The translations under genes and the position numbers were made by a program. Of a DNA stretch of 64,000 bases, positions 59,843 through 64,000 are shown piece after piece. Position 1 is the first letter of the stretch; each line of letters begins with the position of its first letter. Origin of the DNA: Nocardia neocaledoniensis (lineage in GTDB: Bacteria; Actinomycetota; Actinomycetes; Mycobacteriales; Mycobacteriaceae). The notes beneath the pieces were generated by a model, which made no database searches, was not told the DNA's origin, and saw only the letters and a list, made by a program, of their open reading frames with translations. The stretch lies in the NCBI RefSeq assembly GCF_029868625.1, contig NZ_JARWOJ010000225.1, positions 1 to 64,000 of the forward strand, written 5' to 3'.

Positions 59843-62238
59843 ATCCGACCATCCATTTCCGTGGTGTGTCCAGCCGATGAGGTACGCGCTTGCTGCGTTC
59901 CGGCTTGAAAGGAGCTCATAGCGGCGCGTGCTTGCTCGGCCGATCGCGCAGAATCGATGGCCACAGGCCGTTGCGAGGGAGCCGAGTTGTCTATTTGAAG
60001 TTGCGGGGCGAGGTGACTCTGGCGCTGCCTCCGTGGCAAGGGGGATCGCCCTGGCGACACTTGTGCCGGGAAATCCATTGGTACCGAGGACAGTCGCGTC
60101 TGTTTCGGCACGGAAGCTCGCCCGGCTGCTGTGCCAGCTTCTGGAGTCTGCGATTCGTATCCGATGGCGGCCCCACGCGACCCGCTAGTGCTTTCGTCGA
60201 GACGGTGCCGAACTGGCCTACGTACTACCCCGTTCGAGGCCTCCAGCGCATCGTCTAGCGACGCCGGCAGCGCGACAGGCCGTGTCGCTTCGTCAATCTC
60301 CGGCGAGTTGAGCAGCTTGGCGGGGATCAGCACGATTGCTTTGACGCCCCCGTAGGCCGATTCCTGCAGGCTCACCGAGATACCGTGTCGCTGTGCAAGA
60401 CGGCCGACAACGAACAGCCCCAGATGCCGTCGGCCAGCAACGGCCAGCTCCTGGAACTCGGGAGGGGTCTGTAGCAAGTCGTTGAGTCGATCGCGGTCGT
60501 CAGGCCTTATGCCGACGCCCTGATCCTCGACTTCTACGGCAACCCCGCGACCGACGCGATTGCCGCGCACAGAGATAGGCGCGTCCGGCGGCGAGAACGT
60601 CGCTGCGTTATCGATCAACTCGGCGAGCAGGTGGATCAAGTCCGCTACCGAACCACCGAGCATCTGAATGTCCGGCAAGCGGACACCGACAACCCTAGCG
60701 AAGCCTTCTGTCTCCGACGCGGCGCTTCGAACGATATCCTCCAATGACACCGACGTGCGCCATCTGCGTCCTGGCTGCTTCCCACCAAGAATCAACAAGT
60801 TTTCGGCGTTGCGCCGAGCACGCGTTGTCAGATGATCTAGTTTGAACAGCAACTCCAGGTGGTCAGGATCATCCTGCTTCGACTCCGCGATGTCGAGGAT
60901 GTCGAGTTGTCGGCGAACCACCGTCTGGGTACGGAAGGCTATGTCGAGGAAGACCTTGTTGAAGCCGTCCCGCGTCCGGGCTTCGGCGGCGGCTGCAGTC
61001 ATCGCCGCCCGTTGCGCCCTACTGAACGCATCCGCTACTTGACCGAGTTCGTCAGAACCTTCATCCACAACCGCGGTCTCAGCATCGACATCGACTTCCT
61101 CGCCGTCGTGGAGGCGTCGAATCAACGACGGCAGTCCCTCATTCGCCAATTCCAGACATCGCGAACGTAGCCTGCGCAGCCTTTGAACCAGACGGTTCGC
61201 CCCCACGAACGCAAGCAGGAACGATCCCACGGCAATGATCAGCACGGAGAATCCGGCGATCAGTGCTTGCTTGAAGGAGGTATCAGCCGCGGTTCCGGCA
61301 CCGTTGGTTGCATGCACGAAGTGCAGGCGGAAGATATCGAACAATTCGGAGCTGACGGTTCGCTCTGCGGCCAACCATTCGTCCTGTGGAATCGAAAGCT
61401 GACCGAACTCGGCAATATGGTCTTCCTCGGCAGAGATCGTGCGCCACGCCGGACTCGCGGTTAGAGCACGATAGCGTTCTGTCTCGCTCTCGGTGAGATG
61501 GTCATCGAGCTGGCGCAGCTGTTCCCGGTAGGTTCCGACCAATTGCGTGATCGTCCGCCGTTCACTTTGTCGAAGGCCTTCGCGGGTGGCATCAGCCGCT
61601 ACCAGCCCGATCGTGCGCGAATGAAGATCGGCGATCCTCAGCAATGCTGCTGTGATCGTTAGGTCGGTGACAGTCGTTGTCTGGGGCGCATTCACGGCGC
61701 TAACCTCGATGGCGTCAGCGATTGCTTCGACGATCCCGCTGTACAACCCGTCGGCATCGGCCGTCAGGGAACGAGCATCGACAGCTTCCCTCACCGTCGG
61801 AATCTTCGGAAGCAGGCTCGACAATTGCGTATTTAGCCGCGCGATTGCCTCAGAATCTAGGCGCTGAGCGCCACTAGCAAGCTGCCCCATTGTTTGAACG
61901 GCAGCGTCAGTCGCAGCCCTGTCGACCGCCAAATCGAGGGATGCCCGTGAGTCGCCTCCGAGCACCAGCAAGGTCGTCGTCCGTTCATCTTGCATCGTCG
62001 TTACGATATGAGCGAGAGGCTCGATGGATGACTGCCGATAGGCAAAAAGCTCGCGCTCCGTATTCGCGTCACTTATGAGGATCGCAACGGCTGCGGCGCC
62101 CGTCAACACCAACGCCGCACTAGGAATAAGAGCTATCGCAAGTACCCTGGCTCGGATGCTCGAACCAGAACGCATGCTAAGTCTTTGCATCACGACTTTC
62201 AGCCTGGAACTCGCCCCTGGCTGTGGATCTGCCGGCAA
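59839..62238 (-). CDS. cvnA: Conservon sensor histidine kinase CvnA (799 aa)
   Basis: Membrane sensor kinase. First membrane helix at about 30-52 (VLAIALIPSAALVLTGAAAVAIL), a periplasmic nitrate/nitrite-sensor-like (NIT) domain to about 330, a second helix (LIAGFSVLIIAVGSFLLAFVGA), a HAMP-like linker, and an HATPase domain with LLAELIDNAATFSPPDAP (N box) and VEDQGVGIRPDD (G1). The last 170 residues are a disordered Ser/Arg/Gln-rich tail as is usual in CvnA. No clear phospho-His is evident, also typical. First gene of the coupled cvnABCD unit; the following genes overlap by four bases each. Upstream, 315 bases away, is the ferredoxin gene. Confidence 0.85.
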   Translation of the reverse strand: MPADPQPGASSRLKVVMQRLSMRSGSSIRARVLAIALIPSAALVLTGAAAVAILISDANTERELFAYRQSSIEPLAHIVTTMQDERTTTLLVLGGDSRASLDLAVDRAATDAAVQTMGQLASGAQRLDSEAIARLNTQLSSLLPKIPTVREAVDARSLTADADGLYSGIVEAIADAIEVSAVNAPQTTTVTDLTITAALLRIADLHSRTIGLVAADATREGLRQSERRTITQLVGTYREQLRQLDDHLTESETERYRALTASPAWRTISAEEDHIAEFGQLSIPQDEWLAAERTVSSELFDIFRLHFVHATNGAGTAADTSFKQALIAGFSVLIIAVGSFLLAFVGANRLVQRLRRLRSRCLELANEGLPSLIRRLHDGEEVDVDAETAVVDEGSDELGQVADAFSRAQRAAMTAAAAEARTRDGFNKVFLDIAFRTQTVVRRQLDILDIAESKQDDPDHLELLFKLDHLTTRARRNAENLLILGGKQPGRRWRTSVSLEDIVRSAASETEGFARVVGVRLPDIQMLGGSVADLIHLLAELIDNAATFSPPDAPISVRGNRVGRGVAVEVEDQGVGIRPDDRDRLNDLLQTPPEFQELAVAGRRHLGLFVVGRLAQRHGISVSLQESAYGGVKAIVLIPAKLLNSPEIDEATRPVALPASLDDALEASNGVVRRPVRHRLDESTSGSRGAAIGYESQTPEAGTAAGRASVPKQTRLSSVPMDFPAQVSPGRSPLPRRQRQSHLAPQLQIDNSAPSQRPVAIDSARSAEQARAAMSSFQAGTQQARTSSAGHTTEMDGRI

Positions 62239-62553
62239 CAGTATAGATCCTAACTCGATAAATCAAAGCCGACACAAGCAAAGTAGAGACGGTGACCGGC
62301 CACTTCAACAGCGCGGCAAGCAACAAAGAACCGCACATAATGCAAGGTCCCAAAGCTCTCGGGAAACCTCGCCACGTATTCTCACGCCATGCGATAGAAG
62401 CATCAGCTCAGACATGGCGGTCTAATTCACAACTGCGGAGACTTGTCACGCTCGAGGACGCCAGCCTGCACCAACCATCCCACACAGTCTGTCCCGTAGA
62501 AGCACCTGCGCCGCAGTTGCCAATCAGTCAACTCATTACAAGAATCTTGGGAC
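62239..62553. other. Intergenic region upstream of the conservon
   Basis: About 315 bases, richer in A/T than average near 62250-62290, likely including the conservon promoter. No gene seen. Confidence 0.4.
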
Positions 62554-62766
62554 CTACGACCGGACGGCTTCGGGTTGCCGCAGAATACGTAACGCTTCGG
62601 TAGGGCAACTGAACACAGCTTCCTCGACCTCGGCCAACTCCCCGTCGGCGACATCGTCTTTACGCATGATCAGATCGCCGTTCTCATCGACCTCGAAGAA
62701 GCTCGGCGCAAGCGATTCACAGATCCCCAGGCCGGTGCACTTGGTCCGATCCAATTCGATTCTCAT
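62554..62766 (-). CDS. 3Fe-4S type ferredoxin (70 aa)
   Basis: A small electron carrier. It begins MRIELDRTKCTGLGICES and has a third Cys in VFSCPTEALRI, i.e. C-x5-C ... C-P, the pattern of three-Cys 3Fe-4S ferredoxins that serve actinobacterial P450s. The ATG at 62766 gives the correct length; a longer frame to 62820 adds 18 unrelated residues. The Cys position where four-Cys clusters have a residue is Gly/Leu. The P450 at 54975 is a possible partner on the same strand 6 kb away; there is no adjacent P450. Confidence 0.88.
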   Translation of the reverse strand: MRIELDRTKCTGLGICESLAPSFFEVDENGDLIMRKDDVADGELAEVEEAVFSCPTEALRILRQPEAVRS

Positions 62767-63020
62767 GTAGGGACACCTTTCGACATCATCATCTACGCCG
62801 GGCTGGACGGTTCCAACCACGACTCGCGTGAACGTTTAATTGAATATAGATTAACTGTCGCCATAGGTCAACAGCCGATGGCCGGAATTCGCGTCGCGAG
62901 CCCTATACGTTGCCGGATGAGCAGGTGGCTCGCCGGGCGGGCCGAGCGGCACTTCTTCGCACCTCTGGCCCACCCGATTCGCTAGCACCCGGACTTCAAG
63001 GAGTTGCTGACTAGGCTCGG
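62767..63020. other. Intergenic, AT-rich centre
   Basis: About 250 bases. The stretch at 62830-62860 (TTTAATTGAATATAGATTAA) is unusually AT-rich for this DNA and may be the ferredoxin promoter or an Lsr2-binding site. Confidence 0.4.
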
Positions 63021-63740
63021 TCAACGAGGAGGCTGACCCACCGGGGCGGGAGCCGGCGGGTTCGAACCCGGATTCGCCGGTTGGGCCGTCGCTGTGCCCG
63101 GCAAAGCAGAGTCGATGCCACCGATCTCCGTGATCGCCGAGTTGTTCCGACTGTCGATCGACAGATGATACGTAGCAGTCGACTGAATTCCGTCTGGCGC
63201 CTGCGAGTTCTTGGTCAGCACACTGACGAAGCAACTCACCGAAAAGACCCCATTGGATTCCGACACAATTTTCGCCGCGATGGGCCGCGCGGTAGACGTC
63301 CACTGCAGAGGGGTGATGATCTGCTCCATCGACGCGGCCGCGCGGGAAAGCCTGTTCGACAGTTCCGGCGTCGTCCCCTTGGTCAGCCGGGCACTCCAAG
63401 CTGGAAGATCCCGAAAATCCATTTCTGCCGCACCGGCTGAGTAGTCAAGGGCTACTTGTTCGACCTGCTTGTGGAGGGCAGAAGTCGCATAGAGGTCGTT
63501 GAGCTCGTTCGACTTCGACTGCAACTGCCACCCCACGACACCGAAGGCCACAACCAGACAGCCGATCACAGCCGCGACGACAAGGGTTCTCAGCTGAACA
63601 GGCTGCCCGCCGAGGCGGTGAAGCAGATTGGCTGGCCCCGTCGCCTTTCCCGCGGTGGAATCCGCCTGCGTGGGCTCCTCGACACCGTTCGCAGCAGGTG
63701 TAGCGGTATCTTGTTCCAGTACTTCAAATTTCAGAGACAT
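63021..63740 (-). CDS. Mce-associated membrane protein (239 aa)
   Basis: Type II membrane protein of the Mce-associated (Mas/Mam) group: cytosolic Thr/Ala-rich head of about 50 residues, one membrane helix (TLVVAAVIGCLVVAFGVVGW), then an extracytoplasmic NTF2-like domain (KQVEQVALDYSAGAAEMDF, VSCFVSVLTKNS, STATYHLSI) and a Pro-rich tail. These proteins stabilise or assist Mce lipid-import complexes and are encoded at the end of mce operons. ATG at 63740 has AGGAAG seven bases upstream. The Mce protein gene upstream ends 48 bases before the start, as expected for a common transcript. Confidence 0.82.
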   Translation of the reverse strand: MSLKFEVLEQDTATPAANGVEEPTQADSTAGKATGPANLLHRLGGQPVQLRTLVVAAVIGCLVVAFGVVGWQLQSKSNELNDLYATSALHKQVEQVALDYSAGAAEMDFRDLPAWSARLTKGTTPELSNRLSRAAASMEQIITPLQWTSTARPIAAKIVSESNGVFSVSCFVSVLTKNSQAPDGIQSTATYHLSIDSRNNSAITEIGGIDSALPGTATAQPANPGSNPPAPAPVGQPPR

Positions 63741-63788
63741 ATCAAACTTCCTGGGTGAAATGATAGATCTGGCTACGGATTCGCAGTA

Positions 63789-64000
63789 CTATCCACCCCC
63801 CGGCAGAGGAACGTTGATCGTCACGGCGTTGCCGGATTCGGTTGCCCGCATTGCATTTGCAAAAAGCTGGCTGATGTCAACTGTTTGCAGTGCGGCGCCT
63901 GCCGCACGGGCGGCAGGGAGCAGGTCTGTACCGAGGATGTTGAGATCTGCCGCACTCTTGTCGAGAAATACCTGCAGCCCGTCGGCAATGAGCGGCTTCG
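63789..64000 (-). CDS. Mce-family protein, C-terminal part (cut by window edge)
   Basis: The open frame enters from the right edge and reads KPLIADGLQVFLDKSAADLN, ILGTDLLPAARAAGAALQTVDISQ, then a stop at 63789. Ends of this type and the following Mce-associated gene identify it as the last Mce (probably E/F-like) or a related substrate-binding protein of a lipid-import operon. Only about 70 residues are in the window, so the domain itself cannot be checked. Confidence 0.5.
   Translation of the reverse strand, partial: KPLIADGLQVFLDKSAADLNILGTDLLPAARAAGAALQTVDISQLFANAMRATESGNAVTINVPLPGGG

Overview
The DNA is GC-rich (roughly 60-67 %) and comes from a mycolic-acid actinomycete of the Nocardia/Rhodococcus/Mycobacterium group, most likely Nocardia-like. 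The signs are an Mce-family protein with an Mce-associated membrane protein, Lsr2, a CvnA-D conservon, an acyl-lipid desaturase, a DUF3556 relic, PF10118 and HsaA-like proteins, many TetR regulators, and a type I-E CRISPR repeat of the usual actinobacterial form. Genus is inferred from gene content only.

Layout. (1) 0.5-11 kb is an accessory island. It holds excisionase-type helix-turn-helix genes, an integrase stub, a tRNA 3' end with its terminator between two 24-bp direct repeats (att-like), a HEPN-like protein, a 1716-residue STAND-type NTPase resembling Avs antiviral proteins, a DUF4238 fragment and an Abi-family protein. (2) 11.7-19.8 kb is a lipid module: secreted SGNH hydrolase, patatin and a desaturase/acyltransferase fusion, divergent from a membrane histidine kinase and response regulator, with palindromic operator-like sites between. 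(3) 20-33 kb is a second island: an overlapping cassette of four small unknown genes, a lipoprotein, a three-gene winged-helix/SMC-like ATPase/nuclease cassette (ABC-3C or Lamassu-like), Lsr2, and a broken serine recombinase beside a decayed tRNA-Met. (4) 33.2-41.8 kb is a divergent catabolic cluster: acetoacetate-decarboxylase-like protein, NTF2-like protein, Baeyer-Villiger monooxygenase, PF10118 protein and TetR on the minus strand; amidohydrolase and two alpha/beta hydrolases on the plus strand. (5) 41.8-50.5 kb is a decay zone with several frameshifted genes, a second att-like tRNA relic, an orphan type I-E CRISPR array without cas genes, a DUF6283 gene, and an intact FAD monooxygenase-TetR pair. 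(6) 51-57.7 kb is a co-directional cluster of P450, AONS-like PLP enzyme, HsaA-like flavoenzyme and CaiB-type CoA-transferase, facing a TetR gene across an 18-bp perfect palindrome. (7) 58.4-64 kb holds a complete conservon (cvnD-C-B-A in plus-strand order, transcribed A to D), a 3Fe-4S ferredoxin, an Mce-associated protein and the C-terminus of an Mce protein.

How the genes fit together. The two islands carry the best candidates for conflict systems: the HEPN/STAND neighbours and the three-gene ATPase/nuclease cassette, with Abi and CRISPR nearby. The 33-42 kb cluster reads as oxygenation of a ketone to an ester or lactone followed by hydrolysis. The 51-56 kb cluster combines CoA-ester chemistry, PLP-dependent decarboxylative condensation and two oxygenases, so it could build or degrade an acyl-derived small molecule; its product is unknown.
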